Shown here: in pieces, positions 1 through 8,518 of the stretch
Numbering within the stretch: the first letter of the stretch is position 1
Layout of the letters: the number at the start of each line of letters is the position of its first letter
Assembly: GCA_002392545.1 (NCBI GenBank)
Contig: DGHF01000112.1
Coordinates: 1 to 22,306 of the forward strand
Origin: Ruminococcus sp. UBA3855
GTDB taxonomy: Bacteria; Bacillota; Clostridia; Oscillospirales; Ruminococcaceae
Direction: 5' to 3'
Length of the DNA: 22,306 bases
The notes under the pieces: generated by a model
The model's input: the letters and a program-made list of their open reading frames with translations, nothing else
Database searches by the model: none
What the model was told of the DNA's origin: nothing
Made by a program: the position numbers and the translations under genes

Positions 1-1
1 T

Positions 2-2062
2 CCGGTTCAGCCGTGGCAGATTTTAGCAATTACTTTCACCAATAAAGCTGCCGGAGAACTCAAAAACCGTTTAACTGATACGTTGGGACAAAATGCAACT
101 ATGATTCATGCAGCAACGTTTCATTCCGCCTGTGTGCGGATGTTAAGGACTTGCATTGACCGTTTGGGATTCCATGCAGATTTTACCATCTATGACACTG
201 ACGACAGTATCAGGGCAATCAAAGCCGTGATGAAAGAAATAGACGTTTCTGAAAAGAATTTCAACCCGAAAAGCGTTCTCTCAGAGATGAGTTCCGCTAA
301 AAATGAAATGGTCTCCCCTGAAATGTATGCTGAACAGGTGGAATTTGATTATAAAAAGAGAACCATTGCAAAAATCTATGGGGAATATCAGAAACGCTTG
401 AAATCTGCAAATGCGCTTGATTTTGATGATATTATTTATTTCATGGTGCAGATTTTAGAAGAAAATCCCGACATTCTCGAAAAATTTCAGAATCAATACC
501 GTTATATCCTTGTTGACGAATATCAGGACACCAACCACGCACAATATCGGCTTGTGAGCCTGTTAGCAAGAAAGCATTGTAATTTGTGTGTCGTGGGGGA
601 TGATGACCAGAGTATTTATAGTTTCCGAGGAGCGACTATTGAAAATATCTTGCAATTCGAAGACCAGTTTCAGGAATGCAAGACAATTCGCCTTGAAGAA
701 AATTATCGTTCTACTCAAAATATTCTCAACTCTGCGAATGCTGTCATTGCCAATAATCAACAGCGAAAAAAGAAAACCCTCTGGACTTCTGCCGGAGAAG
801 GTGACAAAATTCAGCTGGTCAATCCGTCTGACGAACATCAGGAGGGTGAATTTATTGCTCAAATCATCGAAAAAGGCATTGCAGAGGGAAAACAATATTC
901 TGATTTTTCAGTGCTTTACCGCATGAATGCACTCTCGAATAATGTCGAGCGTGCCATGATTCGCCACCATATCCCCTATAAAGTTTATGGCGGTATCCGG
1001 TTTCTGGACAGAAAGGAAGTTCGTGATGTATTAGCATATTTATGCATTCTGTCTAATCCAAATGATTCTGTACGATTTGAAAGAATTATCAACGTCCCAA
1101 AAAGAGGAATCGGAGAAGGTACAGCTTCCACAATTATCCAGATTGCCAATGATTTGGATATGTCCCCCATGGATGTTGTCAGAAATTGTCAATCATTTCC
1201 GGCAATTGCAAAGCGTTCCGGCGCACTGCTGAAATTTGCTGATATCATGGACGAACTCGAAACACAGATGTCAATTTTACCCATGGAAGAATTATTTGAC
1301 CTGCTCATTGAAAAGACTGGTTATATGGCAATGCTGGAGGAGGATAAAGAGGAAAATGCCGACAGAATCGACAATGTGAAAGAATTTCGCTCGAATATCG
1401 TCCGCTATACCAAAGAACATGAAGACCCCACCTTGCAAGAATTTTTGGAAGAAACCGAACTCTATACTGATGCAGACCGCACCCAAACGGAAAATACTGT
1501 TTCGCTCATGTCCATGCATTCTGCAAAAGGTCTTGAATTTGACACTGTTTTTGCGGTGGGCATGGAAAACAATGTTTTTCCAAGCAGTCGCAGTTTGTCG
1601 GATATTTCACAGATGGAGGAAGAGAGACGACTTGCCTACGTCACAATTACCAGAGCGAAAAATCATTTGTATTTGCTTCATGCAAGGGCTAGGCTGTTGT
1701 ATGGGTATACAAGGGCGAATGAGATTTCCACATTCATTGACGAAATTCCGCAGGAATTGTTGTTTGATGTGACAAAAAGCCAACGTTCACAAACGAAATC
1801 TGTCAAAGCTCCCAACAGCAAAATTTCCTCCATGCGCCAACAGATGGATGCTATCAAAAAACAAAATTCCGGCGCAAAGGCTCAAAATTCCGGAAATCCG
1901 TTGACTTTCGCAGTCGGGGAACGCATTCAGGACAAAGTTTTCGGAGAAGGTACAATTTTAAGGGCGGAAGAAATGGCAGGGGATTATTTGCTTGAAATCG
2001 TCTTTGATACCGTCGGTACAAAAAAGCTCATGGCGAAATATCGCCAACTCAAGAAAATATGA
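2..2062 (+). CDS. pcrA: ATP-dependent DNA helicase PcrA/UvrD, 5' end outside window
   Basis: Superfamily 1A 3'-5' DNA helicase acting in nucleotide excision repair and in clearing RecA or stalled RNA polymerase from DNA. The frame is open from base 2, so the true start and the Walker A loop (motif I) lie upstream; about 686 residues are visible. Motif Ia is at the left edge (AITFTNKAA), followed by Walker B (LVDEYQDTNHAQY), motif III (VVGDDDQSIYSFRGA), motif V (MSMHSAKGLEFDTVF) and motif VI (LAYVTITRAK). The last 50 residues (VGERIQDKVFGEGTI onward) match the Tudor-like C-terminal domain that PcrA uses to bind RNA polymerase, which favours PcrA over Rep. The TTG at 83 would be an internal false start, because motif Ia lies upstream in the same frame. 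The stop overlaps the next gene's ribosome binding site, so the two are probably cotranscribed. Confidence 0.96.
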   Translation, partial: PVQPWQILAITFTNKAAGELKNRLTDTLGQNATMIHAATFHSACVRMLRTCIDRLGFHADFTIYDTDDSIRAIKAVMKEIDVSEKNFNPKSVLSEMSSAKNEMVSPEMYAEQVEFDYKKRTIAKIYGEYQKRLKSANALDFDDIIYFMVQILEENPDILEKFQNQYRYILVDEYQDTNHAQYRLVSLLARKHCNLCVVGDDDQSIYSFRGATIENILQFEDQFQECKTIRLEENYRSTQNILNSANAVIANNQQRKKKTLWTSAGEGDKIQLVNPSDEHQEGEFIAQIIEKGIAEGKQYSDFSVLYRMNALSNNVERAMIRHHIPYKVYGGIRFLDRKEVRDVLAYLCILSNPNDSVRFERIINVPKRGIGEGTASTIIQIANDLDMSPMDVVRNCQSFPAIAKRSGALLKFADIMDELETQMSILPMEELFDLLIEKTGYMAMLEEDKEENADRIDNVKEFRSNIVRYTKEHEDPTLQEFLEETELYTDADRTQTENTVSLMSMHSAKGLEFDTVFAVGMENNVFPSSRSLSDISQMEEERRLAYVTITRAKNHLYLLHARARLLYGYTRANEISTFIDEIPQELLFDVTKSQRSQTKSVKAPNSKISSMRQQMDAIKKQNSGAKAQNSGNPLTFAVGERIQDKVFGEGTILRAEEMAGDYLLEIVFDTVGTKKLMAKYRQLKKI

Positions 2063-2073
2063 GGTGATGCTTC

Positions 2074-2904
2074 ATGGAAAACAAACCAAAAGATTTTTCT
2101 CCTGAAATCCGTCAATTTTTGACCGGATTCCGTGCAAGGGCTGGAATGTATTTAGGAAATGAAATTACACTGTCGAATTTTGTCACATTCATGCATGGAT
2201 ATGATGCAAATTCCTTGTTGCATGGAAAAAATGATACTCTTTTGTCGAATGAGTTCAAAGAATTTGTTACCATGAAATACATTGGAAAAACAGAAACTCC
2301 TATGGGCTGGTTTAGCCTGATTCTTGAAAAAGAACCAGACGAATACAAAGCTTTCCTGCAATTCTGGGAACTGCTTGACGAATATCTGATTTCGCTGGAT
2401 TATGAACCCATCCCAAAACCCGAAGAACCACAGCGGAGAAATTTTCATCACACAGATGGTATCAACACGGTGTACTATGTTGATTTGCCCGAACTGGCGG
2501 AATCCTATATGAGAACATTCAACGGTGAACCTTGGTTTGACCGCTGGACAAAGGAAATCGCCTTGCAACGTCTCAGACAACTTTACAAGACATCCGGCTT
2601 TCATGGACTGGCAGTGTGGGAGGATGATTCCCCTCTTGGGGCTGTCTTTGGCAGAGAAGAATATTATTATGGTGGTAACTGTTTCCAGATTGTGGAACTT
2701 TGGGTAGAACCTAAAGCACAACGCATGGGATGGGGCGGAAAACTCCTTGACGAACTCAAAGAAATGCTTTGCGAAAATGTCAGAAAAATTTATCTCATCA
2801 CCATGGCTGATGATAATATTCTGAAATTCTATGAAAAAAATCATTTTATTGTACAAAAAGGAATGTGCCTGTTGCAGTTGCCTGAAATTCAGGAGGATGC
2901 CTGA
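2074..2904 (+). CDS. GNAT acetyltransferase with an N-terminal accessory domain
   Basis: A 276-residue protein in two parts. Residues about 134-276 form a GNAT fold: a beta-strand region VYYVDLPE, then motif A with the acetyl-CoA loop QRMGWGGKLL in VELWVEPKAQRMGWGGKLL, then a closing ILKFYEKNHF typical of motif B. It should transfer an acetyl group from acetyl-CoA to an unknown amine. Residues 1 to about 120 are a separate domain beginning with FRARAGMYLGNEITLSNF. This resembles the RPGMYLG-type start of small standalone bacterial proteins of unknown role, but that likeness is from memory. A proline-rich linker (PIPKPEEPQ) joins the parts. The ATG at 2074 follows GAGGTG (2061-2066), which overlaps the pcrA stop, so translation is probably coupled. 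The substrate is unknown. Confidence 0.85.
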   Translation: MENKPKDFSPEIRQFLTGFRARAGMYLGNEITLSNFVTFMHGYDANSLLHGKNDTLLSNEFKEFVTMKYIGKTETPMGWFSLILEKEPDEYKAFLQFWELLDEYLISLDYEPIPKPEEPQRRNFHHTDGINTVYYVDLPELAESYMRTFNGEPWFDRWTKEIALQRLRQLYKTSGFHGLAVWEDDSPLGAVFGREEYYYGGNCFQIVELWVEPKAQRMGWGGKLLDELKEMLCENVRKIYLITMADDNILKFYEKNHFIVQKGMCLLQLPEIQEDA

Positions 2905-2917
2905 AGGGGTGAATATC

Positions 2918-3097
2918 TTGGATATGAGTGCTATTATAGGGATTTTTGGGTTGGTTGTATATGTTCTGTTTTTCGTGGGGCTTGTCATCAAAATCAGGCA
3001 AGGCGAGGAAAAAGAAAAAATTCTGAAACAACTGGATGAACAATTAGAAGCAAAATATTCCCAAAATGAAAACCCCTCAACAAAAGAGAACAATTAA
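2918..3097 (+). CDS. Small single-span membrane protein, unknown function
   Basis: A protein of about 59 residues with one hydrophobic helix near the N-terminus (IIGIFGLVVYVLFFVGLVI) followed by a charged, probably cytoplasmic tail (KIRQGEEKEKILKQLDEQLEAKY) that could form a short coiled coil. I do not recognise a family. It begins 13 bases after the GNAT stop and is probably in the same transcript. The start is uncertain. TTG at 2918 is best placed for the AGGGGTGA site at 2905-2912; ATG at 2924 is 11 bases from it; ATG at 2897 and ATG at 2831 would run back into the GNAT gene. No terminator is evident after the stop, but a new promoter follows at once. Confidence 0.6.
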   Translation: MDMSAIIGIFGLVVYVLFFVGLVIKIRQGEEKEKILKQLDEQLEAKYSQNENPSTKENN

Positions 3098-3113
3098 ATT
3101 TTTCCGGAAATCA

Positions 3114-3142
3114 TTGACGAAATGCCGAATATATGGTATAAT
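3114..3142 (+). promoter_or_regulatory. Sigma-A type promoter of the thyX cluster
   Basis: TTGACG (3114-3119), a 17-base spacer and TATAAT (3137-3142) match the housekeeping consensus at 11 of 12 positions. It lies 35 bases before the thyX start. A 10-base palindrome, TTTCCGGAAA (3101-3110), sits just upstream of the -35 box. Confidence 0.85.
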
Positions 3143-3177
3143 AATAAGGTATGCCAATCAATTGGAGGTGATATTTT

Positions 3178-3954
3178 GTGAAAGTGAAATTGATTGCACA
3201 TACTGTCATGCCGGAACAGGTCGTTGCAGCTGCTGCGAAACTCTGTTATTCTGATTCCAATGCAATGGAAATCATGGAGGATTTAGACGAGGAGAAAACT
3301 GCTTCTTTTGTGGAAAAACTGGCTTCGTTCGGACATATGAGCCCCATCGAACATGCAAGCTTTACTTTTGCGATTGAAGGCGTTTCAAGGTCACTGCTGG
3401 CACAGATTACCCGTCACCGCCTTGCAAGCTTTTCTGTACAAAGTCAACGCTATGTCAAACTGACACATTTTGAATATATCACACCCCCCGAAATTGCCTC
3501 AGACTCGGAAACATTACAGCTTTATAATGAAACCATTCAAAATTGTGTGGAAGCTTATCAGAAACTTTCTGAAATGCTCGAAGAAAGGCATTATCAGGGA
3601 TTTTTGAAGCAGGGACTTTCTGAAAAATCAGCACATAATAAAGCTGAAAAGAAAGCCATTGAAGACGCTCGTTTTGTATTGCCCAATGCAAGTGAAACAA
3701 AAATGGTTATGACCATGAATGCAAGAGAATTACAGCATTTTTTCCATCTGCGCTGTTGTAACCGTGCACAATGGGAAATCCGTGCACTTGCCAAAGCAAT
3801 GGTAGCAGAGGTTTATCCTGTTGCGCCGGCATTGTTCCTGAAAGCAGGTCCTTCATGTATTTCGGGCGCATGTCCGGAGGGAAAAATGACTTGTGGCAAG
3901 ATGCAGGAAGTCCGTGAGGAATATGCAGTCTTGAAAGGGCAGAAAAACAGTTGA
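3178..3954 (+). CDS. thyX: Flavin-dependent thymidylate synthase ThyX
   Basis: Makes dTMP from dUMP using methylene-tetrahydrofolate, FAD and NADPH, releasing tetrahydrofolate rather than dihydrofolate. The ThyX signature RHRX7S is complete: R79-H80-R81 with S89 in RHRLASFSVQSQRY. The C-terminal part NARELQHFFHLRCCNRAQWEIR, which contributes to FAD and dUMP binding, is also present. The length of 258 residues is normal. The start is GTG at 3178, eight bases after GGAGGTGA (3164-3171). It is the first gene of a cluster that also carries a folate enzyme, 5-formyl-THF cyclo-ligase, two genes later, a sensible pairing because both act on reduced folates. Using ThyX removes the strict need for dihydrofolate reductase during dTMP synthesis. 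Confidence 0.97.
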   Translation: MKVKLIAHTVMPEQVVAAAAKLCYSDSNAMEIMEDLDEEKTASFVEKLASFGHMSPIEHASFTFAIEGVSRSLLAQITRHRLASFSVQSQRYVKLTHFEYITPPEIASDSETLQLYNETIQNCVEAYQKLSEMLEERHYQGFLKQGLSEKSAHNKAEKKAIEDARFVLPNASETKMVMTMNARELQHFFHLRCCNRAQWEIRALAKAMVAEVYPVAPALFLKAGPSCISGACPEGKMTCGKMQEVREEYAVLKGQKNS

Positions 3955-3977
3955 TTCTTGAAAGGAGTAGTATTGTT

Positions 3978-4526
3978 ATGATTTATGTATTTTTAGCAAA
4001 TGGTTTTGAAGAAGTAGAAGCATTAGCTCCGGTTGACTTGCTGAGAAGAGCAGGAAAAGAGGTTCAGACCGTCGGAGTCAATGGGGACGTTATCAAGGGG
4101 TCACATGGTATCAATGTACAGGCAGATATTACCATTGATAAAATTTCCCTCGGCAGTGAACTGGAAATGATTGTTCTCCCAGGGGGAATGCCCGGAACGC
4201 TGAATCTGGAAAAATCCGAAGCTGTCCGGATTGCAGTTGATTTCTGCAATGAGAGAGAAATTCCGATTGGTGCAATTTGTGCAGCTCCCTCTATTTTGGG
4301 GCACATGGGATTATTGCAGGGACGTGAAGCCATTTGTTATATGGGGTTTGAAAAGGAGCTCACAGGCGCAACCATCAGTAAACATTCCGTTGTGAAAGAT
4401 GGGCATATTGTCACCGCACAGGGCGCAGGGGTTGCGGTTGCATTTGGTTTGAAACTGGCTGAAATATTTGTCGGAAAAGAAAAAGCCGAAGCCCTTTCTG
4501 CTGGCATTTGCTATCCGGAACACTGA
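3978..4526 (+). CDS. DJ-1/PfpI family protein (YajL/ThiJ-like)
   Basis: A 182-residue one-domain protein of the DJ-1 subfamily. The reactive cysteine is C101 in the nucleophile elbow AICAAPSILG, with the partner glutamate E14 in FANGFEEVEA-like context (FLANGFEEVEAL). LPGGMPG at about 67-73 matches the family's glycine-rich loop. Members protect against oxidative stress or act on glyoxals and glycated products; the exact reaction here cannot be told from sequence. ATG at 3978 is chosen because AAAGGAG (3961-3967) lies ten bases upstream; a start further 5' at 3951 would overlap the thyX stop and add unrelated residues. It follows thyX by 23 bases and precedes the cyclo-ligase by 2 bases, so it belongs to the same operon. 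Confidence 0.92.
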   Translation: MIYVFLANGFEEVEALAPVDLLRRAGKEVQTVGVNGDVIKGSHGINVQADITIDKISLGSELEMIVLPGGMPGTLNLEKSEAVRIAVDFCNEREIPIGAICAAPSILGHMGLLQGREAICYMGFEKELTGATISKHSVVKDGHIVTAQGAGVAVAFGLKLAEIFVGKEKAEALSAGICYPEH

Positions 4527-4528
4527 AC

Positions 4529-5083
4529 ATGAGCCAAAAATCAGAACTACGAAAAAAAATCCGTGCATGGCGGTGCAGTCTCCCAAAGGATGAAAAACAA
4601 AAACTGGATGCATTGCTTCTGGAAAATGTCTTTGCTCATCCTTGGTTAAAAGAAGCGGATACGGTATTATTATATTGTTCCCTTCCGGAAGAACCGGATA
4701 CACAAGGTATCATTGACAGATTGTTGTCTGAAAATATTCCGGTTGCGTTGCCTGTCTGTCTGGAAAGCGGAATCATGAAATTTTGTCTTCTGCACGACAG
4801 AGCCGAACTGCGGACGGGAAATTATTATAATATCCCTGAACCCATCGAGAGAGATGAACCCATTCTGACAGAAAAAACAGTTTGCATTGTTCCGGCACTG
4901 GCATTCACTGCAAATGGCGAACGGCTCGGACAAGGTGGCGGATATTATGACCGCTTTCTTGAAAAATATCCTGAACTGCGTACCATTGGTATCACATATC
5001 ATGCCGTTTTACAGGAAAATTTACCATGTGAAGAACATGATATTCCTGTGAAAGTCGTGATAACTGACGAATCATGGAGGTAA
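4529..5083 (+). CDS. 5-formyltetrahydrofolate cyclo-ligase
   Basis: Converts 5-formyl-THF plus ATP to 5,10-methenyl-THF, returning a storage or inhibitory folate to the one-carbon pool. The 184 residues are normal for the family. The diagnostic ATP-binding loop is present near the C-terminus: GERLGQGGGYYDRFLE. The N-terminus SQKSELRKKIRAWR matches the usual folate/phosphate-binding start (K..LR..). ATG at 4529 is two bases after the preceding stop, with only a weak ribosome site (CCGGAAC) inside the previous gene, suggesting translational coupling. An earlier in-frame start at 4508 would only add residues overlapping the DJ-1 gene. It works alongside ThyX in the same cluster. Confidence 0.95.
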   Translation: MSQKSELRKKIRAWRCSLPKDEKQKLDALLLENVFAHPWLKEADTVLLYCSLPEEPDTQGIIDRLLSENIPVALPVCLESGIMKFCLLHDRAELRTGNYYNIPEPIERDEPILTEKTVCIVPALAFTANGERLGQGGGYYDRFLEKYPELRTIGITYHAVLQENLPCEEHDIPVKVVITDESWR

Positions 5084-5085
5084 AA

Positions 5086-6462
5086 ATGTCACCTGAAAAT
5101 AAAGATAACATGTATGACGAGTTTGAGGACGAACAGGAGGAAAGTTTCTCTTGGTTCAAAGGTCAAACCAGTGCCCCAGAACCTGAAAAAATTCCTGAAA
5201 GCGTTTTAGAACAGGACTCTGAAACAGTAGAAGAACCGGAAAAAATTGATGATTCCGAAACTCCTGAAAAGACCAAAGCATCAGGGAAATCAGAGGGCAA
5301 AAATAAAAAATCTTCCAAAAAAACTAAGAAAAAAAAGAAGAGACGGCGGAAAACGCACAGAAGTGCAAGAGTTTACGGCGTTTTGATGATGCTGACTTTG
5401 ATTTTCGTCATTTCCATTACACTGGCAATCGGAATTATTGAAGTGGGAAAAGATATGCTTGGTGTGGACGGAACAGAAACATTGGTTGTGTTCAATATCC
5501 CCGAAGGAGCTACCACAGCTGATATTGCGGATTCTCTCGCACAAAATGGAATTATCCGCATCCCGAAAGCGTTTGTTTACTTCTCAAGACTTTCCAAATC
5601 GGATTCAAAATATATCGCTGGAGACCATGAGGTCAGCAGTTCGATGGCTTATGAAACCATTATCAGCGAACTGACAGGAACGGCTATGCAGGCGAAAAAT
5701 ATTGAAGTTGTAGATGTCATGTTCCCTGAAGGCTGTACCTTGGTACAGGCAGCTGAAAAACTGGAAGAGGCGGAAGTTTGTGACGGTCAGAAATTCCTGT
5801 TCTATTTCAATCAGGGTAACCTTGGCTATAAATTTGAAGAATATCTCCCGAAAAACAACAGCAGTTTGAAATTCATGCGCATGGAGGGCTATTTATTCCC
5901 TGATACCTATACTTTCTATAAAAACATGGAACCCGATTCTGTTTGTCAGAAAATTTATGTCAACTTTGACACCAAAATGACACAGGAAATGTATGACCGT
6001 ATTGAGGAAATGGATACCACTCTTGACGAGGTTATCACATTGGCATCCATGGTTCAGGCGGAAGCCTCCAACGTGGAAGATATGTCAAAAATCGCTTCTG
6101 TTTTCTGGAATCGTCTCAAAAATCCTTCTGATTTCGGTGGAAGATTGCAGTCTGACCCGACAAAAAAATATGTTGACCAAACTATCAAGCCCAATATTGA
6201 CCTTTCCAACCAGCAAATGTATGATGCATATGATACCTATGTCTGCAAGGGCTTGCCTGCTGGTGCTATCAATAACCCCGGTATTGAAGCCATCAACGCT
6301 GTTTTGTGGCCTGCTAATACAAGATATTATTACTTCTATGCAAATATCGACACCGGAAAGACCTACTTTGCAAAGACTCTCGAAGAACACAACGAAAATA
6401 TCGAAAAAGTAAAGCAGGAACAGGAAGAAGCCGCCACCGCTGCTGAGGAGGATGACGAATGA
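5086..6462 (+). CDS. mltG: Endolytic murein transglycosylase MltG
   Basis: A membrane-anchored lytic transglycosylase of the YceG family that cuts nascent glycan strands and so sets their length. The 458 residues begin with an acidic then very lysine/arginine-rich cytoplasmic tail (about 1-93, ending in KKTKKKKKRRRK). One transmembrane helix follows (about 97-120, GVLMMLTLIFVISITLAIG), then an outer LysM-like region and the YceG catalytic domain. The catalytic glutamate is probably E326 in LASMVQAEASNVEDM, followed by conserved VFWNRL and the LQSDPT motif. ATG at 5086 is preferred because GGAGG (5076-5080) is well placed for it; the ATG at 5074 overlaps that site. The cytoplasmic tail is long for the family. 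Its last codons overlap the next gene by four bases. Confidence 0.95.
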   Translation: MSPENKDNMYDEFEDEQEESFSWFKGQTSAPEPEKIPESVLEQDSETVEEPEKIDDSETPEKTKASGKSEGKNKKSSKKTKKKKKRRRKTHRSARVYGVLMMLTLIFVISITLAIGIIEVGKDMLGVDGTETLVVFNIPEGATTADIADSLAQNGIIRIPKAFVYFSRLSKSDSKYIAGDHEVSSSMAYETIISELTGTAMQAKNIEVVDVMFPEGCTLVQAAEKLEEAEVCDGQKFLFYFNQGNLGYKFEEYLPKNNSSLKFMRMEGYLFPDTYTFYKNMEPDSVCQKIYVNFDTKMTQEMYDRIEEMDTTLDEVITLASMVQAEASNVEDMSKIASVFWNRLKNPSDFGGRLQSDPTKKYVDQTIKPNIDLSNQQMYDAYDTYVCKGLPAGAINNPGIEAINAVLWPANTRYYYFYANIDTGKTYFAKTLEEHNENIEKVKQEQEEAATAAEEDDE

Positions 6463-7703
6463 CACAGCCTGAAATCTTAGCTCCTGCCGGAGATATGGAA
6501 CGCTTGCACTCTGCATTGGATTTCGGGGCGGATGCTGTCTATTTAGGCGGTACAATGTTCGGAATGAGAGCAGGTGCGCCCAATTTTGATGCAGAATCCC
6601 TCTGCGAAGCCGTCAGGCTGGCACACGAACGCAATGTGAAAGTATATCTGACTGTGAACACCCTCCCACGGAATCAGGAAATCCCATTATTACCGAAATT
6701 TATTTCCGAGGCGGTCAATGCCAATGTGGATGCTGTCATTGTGGCGGATTTAGGGGTATTGTCCATCATCCGCAAGCTTGCGCCGGAAATGGCGGTGCAC
6801 ATGTCCACACAGACAGGTATTGTCAATTACCAGACAGCAAATGTTCTTTATGAAATGGGCGCAAGGAGAATTGTGCTTGCAAGGGAATTGTCATTGCAGG
6901 AAATCGCCGGAATTCGCCAAAATATTCCGGAAGATTTGGAAATTGAGGTATTTGTCCACGGTGCAATGTGTGTATCGTTTTCGGGGCGTTGTCTCCTGTC
7001 AGCGTATTTCACTGACAGAGATGCCAACCGTGGGGCTTGTGCACAGCCGTGCCGTTGGAAATATCATCTTGTTGAGGAAAAAAGACCTCACCTCCCCATG
7101 CCGATTGAGGAAACCCCCGAAGGGACTTATATTTTGAATGCTCGTGATATGTGCCTGATTAACCACCTCGACAAACTGCGTGAAGCTGGTGTGGATTCGT
7201 TCAAAATCGAAGGTCGGGCAAAATCTGCCTATTATGTTTCCGTCGTGACGAATGCCTACCGGATGGCAATGGATTATTATTTACAGCATCCCAATGATTA
7301 CCAGTTACCGGAATGGATTCACAACGAGGTTTTCAAGGTCAGTCACAGGCGGTATTGTACAGGCTTTTTCTTCGGACATCCGAATGCCTGCCAATATTAT
7401 GAAAATTCCGGATATATTGCAAGTTGTGACGTGGTGGGAATTGTTGACCACTGCGAAAACGGCATTTGTTACGCTACCCAGAGAAACCGCTTCTTTGCCG
7501 GCGACACCATCGAGATTTTAGCCCCCAAAAGTCAGCCTGTTTCCCTCAAGCTTGACGAAATTTACAACGAGGACGGCGAACAAATCGAAACCGTCAACCA
7601 TGCCATGATGAAATTTTCGTTCCCATGCTCCGAAAATTTCCCTAAAAATTCCCTCATCCGGAAACCTGTCGAAAATGATACAGAGGAGAAAACCATTGTA
7701 TGA
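6459..7703 (+). CDS. U32-family protein, probable tRNA uridine-5-hydroxylation protein (TrhP-like)
   Basis: A 414-residue member of the 'peptidase U32' family. Despite the name, characterised relatives (TrhP/YrrN-YrrO, RlhA) hydroxylate RNA, using prephenate-derived chemistry and an Fe-S cluster; TrhP forms 5-hydroxyuridine at the tRNA wobble position. The N-terminus PEILAPAGDMERLHSALDFG is typical. The signature region holds four cysteines, C171, C178, C194 and C198 (MCVSFSGRCLLS ... GACAQPCRW), spaced as in the cluster-binding set. It starts at the ATG of an ATGA overlap with mltG, with GAGGAGG at 6445-6451. In Bacillus subtilis, mltG (yrrL) lies upstream of yrrN and yrrO, so the neighbour supports a tRNA-modification role. 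Only one U32 gene is present here. RlhA-like activity is the alternative. Confidence 0.9.
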   Translation: MTQPEILAPAGDMERLHSALDFGADAVYLGGTMFGMRAGAPNFDAESLCEAVRLAHERNVKVYLTVNTLPRNQEIPLLPKFISEAVNANVDAVIVADLGVLSIIRKLAPEMAVHMSTQTGIVNYQTANVLYEMGARRIVLARELSLQEIAGIRQNIPEDLEIEVFVHGAMCVSFSGRCLLSAYFTDRDANRGACAQPCRWKYHLVEEKRPHLPMPIEETPEGTYILNARDMCLINHLDKLREAGVDSFKIEGRAKSAYYVSVVTNAYRMAMDYYLQHPNDYQLPEWIHNEVFKVSHRRYCTGFFFGHPNACQYYENSGYIASCDVVGIVDHCENGICYATQRNRFFAGDTIEILAPKSQPVSLKLDEIYNEDGEQIETVNHAMMKFSFPCSENFPKNSLIRKPVENDTEEKTIV

Positions 7704-8359
7704 ATGCAAAAATCAAAACGCTTTGTATCTATTATGTGATACTCTATGCAGTGTGGGCATTCTGTGAACTGGTCATCCGTGGGGCGGTTTTGGGATTCGT
7801 GCCGGAAGACGGGGCATTGTTCCCGATTCTGTTTGACTGGATTCTGAAAAATCTGGTCTGGACTGTTCCGGCATGGGTTCTCATGGGGAAACTGGACGAA
7901 AATTTATACATCAAGCGGAAAGAGATGTTCACAAACAAGGTTGACCCCCTGAAAGCAGTCGGATTTTTAGCAATGATGCTGTTTCTGGCATCTGCTAACA
8001 GCATTGTCAGAAATCACGGCATTGTCATTGCAGAAGATTTCAAACCGGCGGAATTGCTGACATATGTTTTTGTCGGAGTATCGGAGGAATTTGTATTCCG
8101 TGGGTTGCTTCTGAATGCGACCTATCAGGAGGATAAGCCATACCTCACAATCGGCATCAATGCAGGATTATTTCTGCTGATACATTTCCCTATCTGGATT
8201 TATAACGGAATTTTTGTCAGCATTTTCACAAGTTTCAGCTTCACTTCCATTTTAATATTGAGTGTGCTGTTCAGCTGGTCTTTTCTGGAGTGTAAAAATA
8301 TCTGGATACCTGTTGTGATTCATATGCTGTATGATATGCTGATTACAATTTTGGCATGA
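7700..8359 (+). CDS. CPBP family intramembrane glutamic protease
   Basis: A 219-residue multi-span membrane protein of the CPBP (CAAX protease and bacteriocin-processing, Abi) family. The three motifs are present: SEEFVFRG with E129, E130 and R134; H162 in LLIHFPIW; and H209 with D212 in VIHMLYDML. These residues form the intramembrane active site in relatives such as Rce1. About six hydrophobic segments surround them. Substrates of bacterial members are mostly unknown; some protect against self-made bacteriocins, but no peptide gene is adjacent. It starts at an ATGA overlap with the U32 gene, with GAGGAG at 7683-7688, and is the last gene before a strong terminator. Confidence 0.92.
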   Translation: MNAKIKTLCIYYVILYAVWAFCELVIRGAVLGFVPEDGALFPILFDWILKNLVWTVPAWVLMGKLDENLYIKRKEMFTNKVDPLKAVGFLAMMLFLASANSIVRNHGIVIAEDFKPAELLTYVFVGVSEEFVFRGLLLNATYQEDKPYLTIGINAGLFLLIHFPIWIYNGIFVSIFTSFSFTSILILSVLFSWSFLECKNIWIPVVIHMLYDMLITILA

Positions 8360-8360
8360 G

Positions 8361-8386
8361 AAAAGCCCCCGTTTGGGGGCTTTTTT
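8361..8386 (+). terminator. Rho-independent terminator of the thyX-CPBP cluster
   Basis: A ten-base stem, AAAAGCCCCC (8361-8370) with GGGGGCTTTT, closes on a GTTT loop and runs into six T residues. It begins two bases after the CPBP stop. Confidence 0.93.
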
Positions 8387-8518
8387 GGTTGCGCTATGTA
8401 CATTTCAAAACAAACTGTTCTGTAATCGTTATAGTGCAATATGTGCTAAAAGTCAATACTATCACCGAAATTTTGTAAAATAAGTATAACAAAAGCCATA
8501 ACAAAGAGGTGATAATTT

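Noticed and set aside
2152..3093. 313-codon minus-strand reading frame opposite the GNAT gene
   Set aside because: Antisense to a recognisable acetyltransferase and a small gene; the product is Phe/Cys-rich with no domain, as expected of a shadow frame.
8431..8462. ATAGT/ACTAT inverted repeat before the XRE gene
   Set aside because: Only five bases per arm with a 22-base spacer in A/T-rich DNA; too weak to call an operator.
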